A stretch of 64,000 nt of DNA from Xanthomarina spongicola (GCF_003148645.1 NZ_QGGP01000004.1:1-64000); one strand, 5' to 3'; numbered from the stretch's first letter, positions 43,137 through 51,748 are shown. The notes: generated by a model from the sequence alone, not told the origin. Made by a program: numbers and translations.

Positions 43137-43507
43137 CATTTTTCTTTATTATAATTTAATATTCCACCTTCTAAATCGTATATTTCTGTAAAGCCCATTT
43201 CTACTAATTTTAATGCAGACTGGTTGCTTCTATAACCACTTCTACAATACAAATAAACAGGCTGGTCTTTGTCTAGCTTATTGAACTCTACTTCAAAATC
43301 TTCTGAATAAAAATCAATATTTATAGCTTCTTCAATATAAATTTCCTGAAATTCTTCAGGTGTTCTAACATCAATTAGTTGAATGTCTTTATTCTCTGTT
43401 TGAGATTTAAAATCTGTAGGAGTTAGCAATACAATAGCGTCTTTCTCTTGTGCATTTACACTAAAAACTGAAGCTGCTATAACAAATAAAATTAGAATTT
43501 TTCTCAT
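43136..43507 (-). CDS. Exported single-domain rhodanese
   Basis: 123 residues. A cleavable signal peptide (MRKILILFVIAASVFSVNAQ) is followed by a rhodanese domain with IDVRTPEEFQE and the active-site loop CRSGYRS (Cys88). It transfers sulfane sulfur in the periplasm. It is the first gene of the operon rhodanese-HMA-cytochrome c-trxA; a perfect operator dyad lies 55 bp before the start. The stop codon lies at the junction with the tandem repeats. Confidence 0.93.
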   Translation of the reverse strand: MRKILILFVIAASVFSVNAQEKDAIVLLTPTDFKSQTENKDIQLIDVRTPEEFQEIYIEEAINIDFYSEDFEVEFNKLDKDQPVYLYCRSGYRSNQSALKLVEMGFTEIYDLEGGILNYNKEK

Positions 43508-43562
43508 CTTGATTTTTGGTTTTATACAAATATAAATTTAAGCATTTTCTACAACTCTATTA

Positions 43563-43576
43563 GTAACATTAGTTAC
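43563..43576. promoter_or_regulatory. Crp/Fnr-type operator, site B (rhodanese operon)
   Basis: GTAACATTAGTTAC, dyad GTAAC-N4-GTTAC, 55 bp before the rhodanese start codon. Same arms as sites A and C. Confidence 0.72.
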
Positions 43577-43582
43577 ATAAAA

Positions 43583-43608
43583 AAAGAGCGACACTAAGTC
43601 GCTCTTTA
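43583..43608 (-). terminator. Terminator of the cstB-like gene
   Basis: AAAGAGCGAC-TTAGT-GTCGCTCTTT on the minus strand, followed by TTTT, about 30 bp after the stop codon of the cstB-like gene and directly before operator B. Confidence 0.82.
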
Positions 43609-43638
43609 TATTAAAAATTTTAAAATGTTTTTTGAATT

Positions 43639-45054
43639 TTATTTCAAAGTTGTAGGACAAACAAAGTCTGTAGTTGGAATGTTAGTGTTTTTTATAGCTC
43701 CATAACCACCAGCAATATCTACTAAATTATGAACTCCTCTACTTTTTAAAATGGATGCTGCAATTACAGATCTGTAACCTCCTGCACAATGCACATAGAA
43801 TGTTTTGTCTTCTGGAAATTCAGCTAAATAATTATTTAAAGTATCTAAAGGTGTAAAATGTGCATTTTCAATGTGTTCTGCTGTATACTCGCCTTCTTTT
43901 CTAACATCGAATACTACATCTTTTACATCTGAATATCGATTTTTAAATTCTTCAGCAGAAATGGATTCTAAAGTATCACATTCTAAGCCATTTTCTTTCC
44001 AAGCTTCAAAACTTCCATCTAGATAACCCACCACATTATCGAAACCTACTCGAGAAAGTCTAGTAATAACTTCATCTTCTCTTCCTTTTGGAGCTACTAA
44101 TAAAATAGGTTGTTTTATATCTACAATTAAAGCACCTACCCAAGGAGCAAAACCACCATCGATACCAATAAAGATAGAACGTGGAATGTGTCCGTTTACA
44201 TAATCTCTTTGATGACGTACATCTAAAACTATAGCTTCTGTTTCATTAGCAGCAGCTTCAAACTCTTTTGGTAATAAAGGGTTTAGTGATTTTTCCTTTA
44301 TAGTGTCGAAACTTTCATAACCTTGAATATTCATCATTACATTTTGTGGAAAGTATCCAGGAGGCTCACCTAAACCATCTAATAATTCATTAATGAATTC
44401 TTCTTTGGTCATATCAGCTCTTAGTGCATAATTAACTTGTTTTTGATTTCCAAGTGTATCTGTAGTTTCTTTACTCATATTTTTACCACAAGCTGAACCA
44501 GCTCCATGATTTGGATAGACTATTAAATCATCGCCAAGAGGCATGATTTTATTTCTTAATGAATCGAACAAGAATCCTGCAAGTTTCTCTTGTGTTAAAT
44601 CTGACGCGATTTTCTGAGCTAAATCTGGTCTACCAACATCGCCAATAAACAAGGTGTCTCCTGTAACAATACCATGTTCTTTACCATTCTCATCTATTAA
44701 CAAATAGGTTGTACTTTCCATAGTATGTCCTGGTGTATGGATAGCTTTAATTTTGTAGTTACCAACATTAAAAACTTGACCATCTTCAGAAATAATAGCA
44801 TCATAAGATGGTTTTGCAGTTGGACCAAAGACAATATCTGCTCCAGTTTTTTTCTTTAAATCTAAATGACCACTAACAAAATCTGCATGAAAATGTGTTT
44901 CGAAAATGTATTTTATTTTAGCATCATCTAGTTTTGCTCTTTTTATATAAGGTTGAACTTCTCTTAAAGGATCGATAATAGCTGCTTCTCCATTATTCTC
45001 AATATAATATGCTGCATGTGCTAAACAGCCTGTATAAATCTGTTCTATTTTCAT
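43639..45054 (-). CDS. CstB-like persulfide dioxygenase fused to two rhodanese domains
   Basis: 471 residues. N-terminal metallo-beta-lactamase fold (1 to ~245) with THFHADFVSGH (H54, H56, D58), HTPGHTMES and GDTLFIGDVGRPDL, typical of persulfide dioxygenases of the ETHE1/CstB type. A first rhodanese domain (~260-360) has no cysteine in its loop (LLVAPKGRED), so it is a pseudo-domain. A second one (~370-471) has HCAGGYRS with active Cys423. This is the domain order of Staphylococcus aureus CstB, which oxidises persulfides with oxygen and makes thiosulfate. The gene follows tauE by 78 bp with its own operator. Confidence 0.9.
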   Translation of the reverse strand: MKIEQIYTGCLAHAAYYIENNGEAAIIDPLREVQPYIKRAKLDDAKIKYIFETHFHADFVSGHLDLKKKTGADIVFGPTAKPSYDAIISEDGQVFNVGNYKIKAIHTPGHTMESTTYLLIDENGKEHGIVTGDTLFIGDVGRPDLAQKIASDLTQEKLAGFLFDSLRNKIMPLGDDLIVYPNHGAGSACGKNMSKETTDTLGNQKQVNYALRADMTKEEFINELLDGLGEPPGYFPQNVMMNIQGYESFDTIKEKSLNPLLPKEFEAAANETEAIVLDVRHQRDYVNGHIPRSIFIGIDGGFAPWVGALIVDIKQPILLVAPKGREDEVITRLSRVGFDNVVGYLDGSFEAWKENGLECDTLESISAEEFKNRYSDVKDVVFDVRKEGEYTAEHIENAHFTPLDTLNNYLAEFPEDKTFYVHCAGGYRSVIAASILKSRGVHNLVDIAGGYGAIKNTNIPTTDFVCPTTLK

Positions 45055-45109
45055 TTTGTTCTATTATTTATATACTTTGCAAAAATAAGTATGTTATTCG
45101 TTTTATGTA

Positions 45110-45123
45110 GTAACATAAGTTAC
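45110..45123. promoter_or_regulatory. Crp/Fnr-type operator, site C (cstB-like gene)
   Basis: GTAACATAAGTTAC, identical to site A, 55 bp before the cstB-like start codon and 9 bp after the tauE stop. Confidence 0.72.
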
Positions 45124-45132
45124 AATTAATTC

Positions 45133-45933
45133 TTAATGATTCAATTCTTTATAAATTATATAAATTCCCATAATGAGAACAAACCAACCAAATCCTTTTT
45201 TTAATTTTTTCCCTTCTATAAAGTTAGAAAAATAGGTGCCAATATAAATTCCAATTACAGAAATAACAGTAAAACGAAATAAAAATAACCAATCTATCTC
45301 TAAATTCTCAACGTCTCCAATAAATCCTATCAATGATTTTATTGCAATTATTAATAATGAGGTTGCCACAGCTTTTTTCATTGGCAATTTAGCTAATAAA
45401 ACTAAGGCTGGAATGATAAGAAATCCACCTCCAGCTCCAACAATTCCTGTTAAAACACCTACAAATATGCCTTCTAGGATTATTAATGGATAATTATATT
45501 TTAATTCTCTGTCTTCATTATCATTTTCATTTTTCTTCAAAATCATAGAGAAGGAAGCTAATAACATAATGATTGCAAAGAACATCATGATAGCTATGTT
45601 CTTTGTTACTAGAAAATCTCCAACAGAAAACAATTCTTGAGGTATTGCTGGAACTAAATATTTTCTTGTAGCGTAAACTGCTAATAACGCTGGAGATGCA
45701 AATACAAGAGCGGTTCTAAAATCAACTAAACCCTTTTTAATATTCTGTAAAGCACCAATTAATGAAGAGAACCCAACAATAAATAGAGAATATGCTGTTG
45801 CAGTTACTGGATTTATATAAAACAAATACACCAAAACTGGTACAGTTAGAATTGAACCACCTCCACCAATTAAACCCAGAACCACACCAATAACGAGTGC
45901 TCCAAAATATCCAAGGATTATATTTAAGTCCAT
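45133..45933 (-). CDS. TauE/SafE-family sulfite or thiosulfate exporter
   Basis: 266 residues with about eight membrane helices. LGLIGGGGSILTVPVLVYL and TGIVGAGGGFLIIPALVLL are the twin TauE/SafE motifs. Such permeases move organosulfonates, sulfite or thiosulfate. In the staphylococcal cst system a TauE gene accompanies cstB; the same pairing here suggests export of a sulfur oxidation product. It lies 3 bp downstream of the Crp/Fnr gene and 78 bp upstream of the cstB-like gene. Confidence 0.92.
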   Translation of the reverse strand: MDLNIILGYFGALVIGVVLGLIGGGGSILTVPVLVYLFYINPVTATAYSLFIVGFSSLIGALQNIKKGLVDFRTALVFASPALLAVYATRKYLVPAIPQELFSVGDFLVTKNIAIMMFFAIIMLLASFSMILKKNENDNEDRELKYNYPLIILEGIFVGVLTGIVGAGGGFLIIPALVLLAKLPMKKAVATSLLIIAIKSLIGFIGDVENLEIDWLFLFRFTVISVIGIYIGTYFSNFIEGKKLKKGFGWFVLIMGIYIIYKELNH

Positions 45934-45936
45934 GTA

Positions 45937-46569
45937 CTAGAGATCTAATAGTGTTATTCTATTTCTATTAATTTTTATTTTATTATTCTTCTCTAAAGCT
46001 TTTAATATTCTAGAAATAACTACTCTTGAAGTATGCATATCGTTAGCTACTTCCTGATGCGTAACATAAATTTCATCGTTATGATTTACCATGGCCTTGT
46101 CTCTTAAATATTTTAGAAGGCGTTCGTCCATTTTTAGAAACGCAATAGTATCTATAGCTTCAAGTAATTCTGTCATTCTTTCGTTATAGCTTTGCAAAAT
46201 AAAATTTTGCCAACTTTTATATTTACTCATCCATAAACTCATATGCTCAACCGGAATCATAATGATGGAAGTGTCAGTTTCAGCAATAGCTCTAATTTCA
46301 CTTTTCTTTTGTCCCATACAGCAAGAAAGCGTCATAGCACATGTATCTCCTCTTTCTATAAAGTATAAAATCAATTCATCGCCATTTTCATCTTCTCGTA
46401 AAATTTTAACAGCTCCACTTACGAGTAAAGGCATCGATTTAATATAATCGCCTATCTCTATAAGCTTTGTACCTTCTGGAATTTCTTTAAAAATTCCAAC
46501 CTTATTTATTTCATGAAGAAGCTCTTCTTCAAACAAATAACCATAATTATCTTTTAGCTTATCATTCAT
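45937..46569 (-). CDS. Crp/Fnr-family transcriptional regulator with a CysX5CysCys motif
   Basis: 210 residues: cyclic-nucleotide-binding-like beta-roll (about 20-125), dimer helix (~130-150) and a winged helix-turn-helix (THQEVANDMHTSRVVISRIL, ~168-187). In the beta-roll, where Crp binds cAMP, the sequence is CAMTLSCCMGQ (Cys77, Cys83, Cys84), which suggests redox, persulfide or metal sensing rather than cAMP. No N-terminal Fnr-type cysteine cluster for an Fe-S centre is present. The dyad GTAAC-N4-GTTAC, found three times in this island, has the size and symmetry of a Crp/Fnr site and is the likely target. Followed 3 bp later by tauE. Confidence 0.92.
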   Translation of the reverse strand: MNDKLKDNYGYLFEEELLHEINKVGIFKEIPEGTKLIEIGDYIKSMPLLVSGAVKILREDENGDELILYFIERGDTCAMTLSCCMGQKKSEIRAIAETDTSIIMIPVEHMSLWMSKYKSWQNFILQSYNERMTELLEAIDTIAFLKMDERLLKYLRDKAMVNHNDEIYVTHQEVANDMHTSRVVISRILKALEKNNKIKINRNRITLLDL

Positions 46570-46751
46570 TTTTGGTTGTTATAAAGTGTCATTCTACAAA
46601 TTTACATCTTAAGAATTAAAATGAATTGGATATTAGTTAAATTAAGTTAAACCCATAATTCATTTACATAACTTGTTGAAAATGAATTATTAAAAATCGA
46701 TTTAACAAGTGTTTAACCATATATCTCATTTAATTGTTATATATTTATGGC

Positions 46752-47123
46752 ATGATAGCACAGGATAAAATAGAAAACAACACATTTTTAAAAGAATCAT
46801 TAGCATATTTAGAAAAATCTGGATATGACAACATTAAAGCTGATATTGAAGGCTACGAAACACCAAAATCTTATTTAAAAAGAGGTAGTGATATATCTAT
46901 AACACCAGATATAGTTGCAGAAAAAGGTGGTAGAAAACATTATTTTGAAATTGGTTTAAAATCTGAAGAACCAAAATTATTAAAATCAAAATGGCGTTTT
47001 TTAGATGTACTAACCAGAATGAAAGACGATAGATTTAAAATTATTACTCGTCGTGGTCATTATAAATTTACTCAAGATATGCTTGACGATTTAAATTTAG
47101 ATAAGGATCCAATAAAACTTTAA
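46752..47123 (+). CDS. Hypothetical protein, possibly nuclease-like fold
   Basis: 123 residues from ATG at 46752 (an upstream TTG at 46734 gives no better start). The central part ITPDIVAEKGGRKHYFEIGL followed by KWRFLDVLTRMKDDRFKIIT and RRGHYKF gives an alpha-beta pattern with an acidic residue, then E on a strand and K, vaguely like PD-(D/E)XK folds, but the spacing EIGLK is not canonical. I do not recognise the family. It stands alone between the island and ccsBA, with a shared terminator after it. Confidence 0.65.
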   Translation: MIAQDKIENNTFLKESLAYLEKSGYDNIKADIEGYETPKSYLKRGSDISITPDIVAEKGGRKHYFEIGLKSEEPKLLKSKWRFLDVLTRMKDDRFKIITRRGHYKFTQDMLDDLNLDKDPIKL

Positions 47124-47143
47124 AACCTCTTATTAACTTAAAC

Positions 47144-47172
47144 AAAAAAGACTGCAAATTGCAGTCTTTTTT
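47144..47172. terminator. Bidirectional terminator between 46752 gene and ccsBA
   Basis: AAAAAAGACTGCAA-ATT-GCAGTCTTTTTTT type hairpin: stem AGACTGCAA/TTGCAGTCT with A and T tracts. Convergent genes on both sides. Confidence 0.85.
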
Positions 47173-47190
47173 TAGTATCATATTGTTTTG

Positions 47191-50100
47191 TTATTTTTTA
47201 TAATATTTAGCATACTTCCTATAAGCAAACAATGCTAATACACCAACAATTCCAAATGCAATTGCAATAAATTTCACGCTTACTATCTGGTCTCCACTAG
47301 CATAGCTATGTAGTCCAGCCAAGTAGAAGTTAACTCCAAAGTAAGTCATCATTATACTAGAAAAAGCTATAATAGATGCAAGGTTAAAACCAAAACGTCC
47401 ACGAAGTCCTGGAACTAATCTCATATGTAATACAAAAGCATATATCATGATGCTTATTAAAGCCCAAGTTTCTTTTGGATCCCAACCCCAATATCTTCCC
47501 CAACTTTCGTTTGCCCACATACCACCAAGAAAATTCCCTATGGTAAGCATAACCAAACCAACAGTTAAAGCCATTTCGTTAATAATGGTTAACTCTTGGA
47601 TGTTCAACTTCATTTTAGTTTTATTCTCTTCATTAGTAAAAATCATTAATAATAAAGACACAACACCTAAAATCATTCCTAGAGTAAAAGGACCATAACT
47701 TCCCACAATTATCGATACATGAATCATTAACCAATAACTATCTAAAACAGGTTGTAAGTTAGCAATAGATGGATCCATCCAGCTCCAATGTGCTACCATT
47801 AAAATCATGGATGTTACAAATGCTGTTGCTGCTATTGTTAAATCGCTTTTTCTTCCAAATATTAAACCAAATAACATGGTTGCCCAAGCAACATAAATCA
47901 TTGACTCGTAAGCATCACTCCAAGGTGCATGTCCCGAAATATACCAACGAGCAATTAAACCTAAGGTATGTAATACAAAGAAGGCTACAATTAGAACTTT
48001 AAACACTTTAACTGTTACGTTTAGAGCTTTGCTTCTATCTTTAAATATCTGAATAATTAATAAAGTAAATAAAAGAGCTGCAGCATACATATACCAACTA
48101 AAGAGCCTCTTAAAAATATCGTATTTATTATATACAATTTCTGTATGAATCTTTTTATCTGAAAGCATAACTGAACCACCAAACTTATGTTGTGTTTTAC
48201 TAAAAGATTCTAGTAATTCGTTTGCTTTAGAAAAATCTCCAGATTGCTTAGCTGCATTTAAGGTTATTAGATAAGCACTAAACCCATTATTAATAAAGTT
48301 TCCATAAAGTGAATCTTTAATCTGCTCACGATAATTATCTCTTCTAAATTCTATTGAAGAAATCCATTTATTGTTATAATCGTCTGGAATAGGAAATATT
48401 CTTAAGGCATAACCTTCTATAGTGTTGTATAATAGATTGACACGTTGATCTGTTTCTTTAAACTCTTTTTGAAAGCCATTTGGGATTTGAGCTTTATAAG
48501 CTTCTTCCAAATATGGAGCTAATTTATATGCGCCATCTTCTGTAAAGAAATTAACTAAAGACACATATTCTTCGTCTTTACCAACTCCAATTAACTTACG
48601 GATAGAATCTGCTTTTTGAGACTTTAAATAAATAACTGGTACATTATACCAAAGTAATGGGCTTTCTTGAATAGAAAGAAATACTTGATTGGCGTCAAAC
48701 TCTTCATAGGTATCATGTTTACTCAACTTACGAAGCATTTCAGACGCATAGGTATTAACAGGCATCATTCGTCCTCCAATATCTTGAATAACCAAATGTC
48801 CAAACTTATCTGCATGTTCTTTTGGCGTGATATTAGCTTTTAAAACAGAATCTATTTGTGCTTTGCTTGGTCTTCCAATATCATGACCTGCACTTTGAGA
48901 ATGGCCTTGAGAGAATCCTTGAATACCAATAAATAAGAATAAACCTAAAAGTGTTTTAGCTTTTTTGTCTTTCACTTTATTTAGCATACGCTTTAAATCT
49001 GCAAAACGTGTGTTTTTATCAAATAAGATGGCTAACATTCCAAAGTATAATAAGAAATAACCAATGTATGTTACCCATGTTCCCCAGAAATCGTGATTAA
49101 CAGAAAGTTTCGTTCCTTTTTCATCTGGATCGAAACCAGCTTGAAAGAATCTAAAGCCACCATGATCAAGTATGTTATTCATGTAAATACGATAATTATA
49201 ATCTCCTTCATTTTCATCAACCACAGTCACTTCACTTGCAAATGCAGAATAACTTTTTTCTGTTCCTGGATATTTATCAGCTATAAAATCGTTTAGTTTT
49301 ATACTAAAAGGTAAGTCTATAATTTTCGAGCCATATTTAACAGCTATATCCAATCCACCTACTTGTACTACTTCAAAAGGTTTACTAAATCCTTGACCAC
49401 CTAACAATTTAACTCTTTCAGTTTCACCATTAGAAGTTACTTTTAAAACCACACCATCTTCGTCTCCTTTTAAAAGTTGAGATTTTTTTACAATATCGAA
49501 TTTTCCTTTTACAACAGGTTTCGGGAACACCATTTGCATGTTACCAATAACATAACGAGAACGCAAAATAAGTGGCTGAATAGAATCTTTAAGGACTTTT
49601 CCTGTTGCTCCTGTTGCCATAGTCATATACTCGCCATCAAAGGGAGACTGAATAGTTATGCCATCTTCATTAGATATAATATTTACTGCTCCTTCAACTT
49701 GTTTATTTAAAGAAAATAAGATATTATGAATGCTTTGTACCTGACCAGCTTCTAGAAAATGATTGTGAGGACCAGCTCCACCTGCTTCAACAATTTTTAA
49801 ATATTCTTTTCCTGTTTCATCTGGAACAACATCTTGTTCTGCTCCACCAATAAATTTTTCAAGCTCGAAAGTGACATCCTGTTTGTTATAATCTGTAGAT
49901 AAATAAAACTTGTTATTTAGTCTATGCGAAAAATCTACTTCCTGTTCTATAATTTTACGTTGTGCTTGCCCATTCACCACATAATCTCCGTCAATATAAG
50001 CAGTGATATAAGTTTTATGAGATAAAATTGATGATTCTGTTTCGCCTTCGCGAATAGCCATCATACCTTCAAAACTAATATATCTAGTAATTCCTGCACC

Positions 50101-50382
50101 AAGAATAATTAAGATAAAAGCTAAATGCATAACCAAGGTTGCCCATTTCTCTTTTCGCCATAATCTATACTTTGGAATGTTACCAATAAAATTAATCATA
50201 AAAACAACCATAATAGCCTCAAACCACCATGTGTTGTATATGAGATTTCTGGTATAAGGCGTTGGAGACGTATCTTGACCAGCATCTAGAAATGTTCCTA
50301 TTGCCATTGAAACAGCAAAAACAATAAATAAAACGGATGTTAATCTGGTAGAAAATAGAAATTTTGCGAGTTTATTTTGCAT
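47191..50382 (-). CDS. ccsBA: Fused cytochrome c maturation protein CcsB-CcsA
   Basis: 1063 residues. The N-terminal ResB/CcsB part has membrane helices (SVLFIVFAVSMAIGTFLDAG, ATLVMHLAFILIILGAGITR) and a large periplasmic domain. The C-terminal CcsA part carries the heme-handling tryptophan-rich motif WGRYWGWDPKETWALIS and flanking histidines (SGHAPWSDAYES; VLHMRLVPG). The fusion exports heme and attaches it to CXXCH apocytochromes (system II). The insert with GFSQGHSQSAGHDIGRPS between the halves is typical of the Bacteroidota form. It would mature the diheme lipoprotein of the island. Confidence 0.94.
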   Translation of the reverse strand: MQNKLAKFLFSTRLTSVLFIVFAVSMAIGTFLDAGQDTSPTPYTRNLIYNTWWFEAIMVVFMINFIGNIPKYRLWRKEKWATLVMHLAFILIILGAGITRYISFEGMMAIREGETESSILSHKTYITAYIDGDYVVNGQAQRKIIEQEVDFSHRLNNKFYLSTDYNKQDVTFELEKFIGGAEQDVVPDETGKEYLKIVEAGGAGPHNHFLEAGQVQSIHNILFSLNKQVEGAVNIISNEDGITIQSPFDGEYMTMATGATGKVLKDSIQPLILRSRYVIGNMQMVFPKPVVKGKFDIVKKSQLLKGDEDGVVLKVTSNGETERVKLLGGQGFSKPFEVVQVGGLDIAVKYGSKIIDLPFSIKLNDFIADKYPGTEKSYSAFASEVTVVDENEGDYNYRIYMNNILDHGGFRFFQAGFDPDEKGTKLSVNHDFWGTWVTYIGYFLLYFGMLAILFDKNTRFADLKRMLNKVKDKKAKTLLGLFLFIGIQGFSQGHSQSAGHDIGRPSKAQIDSVLKANITPKEHADKFGHLVIQDIGGRMMPVNTYASEMLRKLSKHDTYEEFDANQVFLSIQESPLLWYNVPVIYLKSQKADSIRKLIGVGKDEEYVSLVNFFTEDGAYKLAPYLEEAYKAQIPNGFQKEFKETDQRVNLLYNTIEGYALRIFPIPDDYNNKWISSIEFRRDNYREQIKDSLYGNFINNGFSAYLITLNAAKQSGDFSKANELLESFSKTQHKFGGSVMLSDKKIHTEIVYNKYDIFKRLFSWYMYAAALLFTLLIIQIFKDRSKALNVTVKVFKVLIVAFFVLHTLGLIARWYISGHAPWSDAYESMIYVAWATMLFGLIFGRKSDLTIAATAFVTSMILMVAHWSWMDPSIANLQPVLDSYWLMIHVSIIVGSYGPFTLGMILGVVSLLLMIFTNEENKTKMKLNIQELTIINEMALTVGLVMLTIGNFLGGMWANESWGRYWGWDPKETWALISIMIYAFVLHMRLVPGLRGRFGFNLASIIAFSSIMMTYFGVNFYLAGLHSYASGDQIVSVKFIAIAFGIVGVLALFAYRKYAKYYKK

Positions 50383-50458
50383 GATATTGAGACTCTTAAA
50401 TTTGGTCGTGCAAATTTAAGGTATTTAGTTTATTTAGTCGTGTTAAAAATGCTAAACT

Positions 50459-50866
50459 TTATTGCTTGTTTTGTCTTGCTTGAAAAATATTTAGGTATAA
50501 AAAAGTACTCATTTTACGTGCTTTTTGTTTGGCCTTTGAAGCATATTCACCTTCAAAAAGTTCATCGATAGTTTCAAACCAAAGGTTTAACCAGTTTCCA
50601 AAATGCTCTTGGGTAATACTTTGGTTATTTTCCTGGTCTACTTGTACATGAACTTCTAAAGGATTACCATAGTATTTATTTTCTAATTTTCTGGTTATAA
50701 ATAAACTGGTTTCCCAAAAGGTAGTAAGTCTATCTATATGCGCTGGCCAATCTGTTATTACACGATTAAAAAATGGTCCTAAAAAATCATCTTTTCTAAC
50801 TTTACCATAAAATGTAGATACTACTAAATTTACATCTTCTCGTGTTTCAATATCTTTTTTCATCAT
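50459..50866 (-). CDS. Group III truncated hemoglobin
   Basis: 135 residues. FYGKVRKDDFLGPFF (B10 Tyr20), WPAHIDRLTTFWET, EHFGNWLNLWFETIDELFEG (proximal His88 and the group III WxxLW signature) and ASKAKQKARKM match trHbIII. Such proteins bind oxygen or NO. Two ATG codons in a row mark the start; the -7-like box TATCTTTG on the minus strand (50878-50871) is only 4 bp upstream, so transcripts could be nearly leaderless or the box is accidental. Confidence 0.92.
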   Translation of the reverse strand: MMKKDIETREDVNLVVSTFYGKVRKDDFLGPFFNRVITDWPAHIDRLTTFWETSLFITRKLENKYYGNPLEVHVQVDQENNQSITQEHFGNWLNLWFETIDELFEGEYASKAKQKARKMSTFLYLNIFQARQNKQ

Positions 50867-50948
50867 ATTACAAAGATAACATCATTATTAAGATATAAAA
50901 TAACACTTTGTTAGTCATTAAAAATGCTACTTACAAAAATGTAAAACT

Positions 50949-50956
50949 TATCTTTG
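50949..50956 (+). promoter_or_regulatory. Candidate -7 box for the DUF2520 gene
   Basis: TATCTTTG, perfect TAnnTTTG, 33 bp before the start at 50990. A TTTG at 50917 is too far (28 bp) to be a strong -33 partner. Confidence 0.4.
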
Positions 50957-50989
50957 TCTATATATGATTCAAATTCTTATTTTAGTTGC

Positions 50990-51748
50990 ATGATTTCAGT
51001 AAGTATTATTGGCGCTGGAAATGTGGCCACACATCTTTATAAAGTTTTCAAAAAATCAGAACAGGTGTCTGTTGTTCAATGGTATAGCAGAGATTTAAAT
51101 AAAATTAAATCTTATAAGAATGCTGTTGCTATTACAGACCAATTATCGGAACTTGAATTGGCAGACATTTATATTATTGCTGTTAGTGATGATGCTATCG
51201 CATCAGTTTCAGAGCAATTACCTTTTAAAGACCGTTTGGTTGTACATACATCTGGAAGTGTTAGCATATACGACTTAGACAAAAAAAATAAACGTGGTGT
51301 TTTTTATCCACTACAAACGTTTTCAAAAGAAGCTAAAGTAGATTTTAAAAAAGTTCCTATTTGTATTGAAACTATTGGTAAAAAGAATTTACCTCTTTTA
51401 CAGTCTTTAGCAGAAGCTATAGGAAGTAAGGTTTATAAAGTAAATCCAGATCAAAGAAAAGCTTTACATCTAGCAGCTGTTTTTGTGAATAATTTTACGA
51501 ATCAATTGTACAGAATTGCACATGAAATAACAGAATCTGAAGGTGTAGAATTCGATATTTTAAAACCCTTAATTTTAGAAACTGCAAATAAAGTACAACA
51601 TTTGTCTCCATATTTGGCACAAACTGGTCCAGCAAAACGCAACGACAAAAAAACAATAAAAAGACATTTAAAACAGTTAGAAAGTGAGCATCATAAAGCT
51701 GTTTATACACTTTTAACTGAATCAATAAAGAAAACCCATGGAAGATAA
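50990..51748 (+). CDS. DUF2520 Rossmann-fold oxidoreductase-like protein
   Basis: 252 residues from ATG 50990 (MISVSIIGAGNVATHLYK); a start at 50954 would add 12 residues that do not fit the beta strand opening. IIGAGNVATH is the NAD(P)-binding loop, then AVSDDAIASV and HTSGSVSIY. The C-terminal helical half (DUF2520) has HLAAVFVNNFTNQLY. It resembles ProC-like reductases; the substrate is unknown. The stop overlaps the kdsC start by 11 bp, so translation is coupled. Confidence 0.85.
   Translation: MISVSIIGAGNVATHLYKVFKKSEQVSVVQWYSRDLNKIKSYKNAVAITDQLSELELADIYIIAVSDDAIASVSEQLPFKDRLVVHTSGSVSIYDLDKKNKRGVFYPLQTFSKEAKVDFKKVPICIETIGKKNLPLLQSLAEAIGSKVYKVNPDQRKALHLAAVFVNNFTNQLYRIAHEITESEGVEFDILKPLILETANKVQHLSPYLAQTGPAKRNDKKTIKRHLKQLESEHHKAVYTLLTESIKKTHGR

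Noticed and set aside
42917..43146. CRISPR array or real coding repeat
   Set aside because: No spacers between units, and the unit length breaks the reading frame, so it is neither a CRISPR nor a coding repeat.
46661..46676. TTTACATAACTTGTTG upstream of the Crp/Fnr gene as another operator
   Set aside because: Only the ACATAA core is kept; both arms of the dyad are broken, so I do not count it as a site.
50871..50878. TATCTTTG on the minus strand as promoter of the truncated hemoglobin gene
   Set aside because: The box ends 4 bp before the ATG, leaving no room for a normal leader; kept only as a remark.
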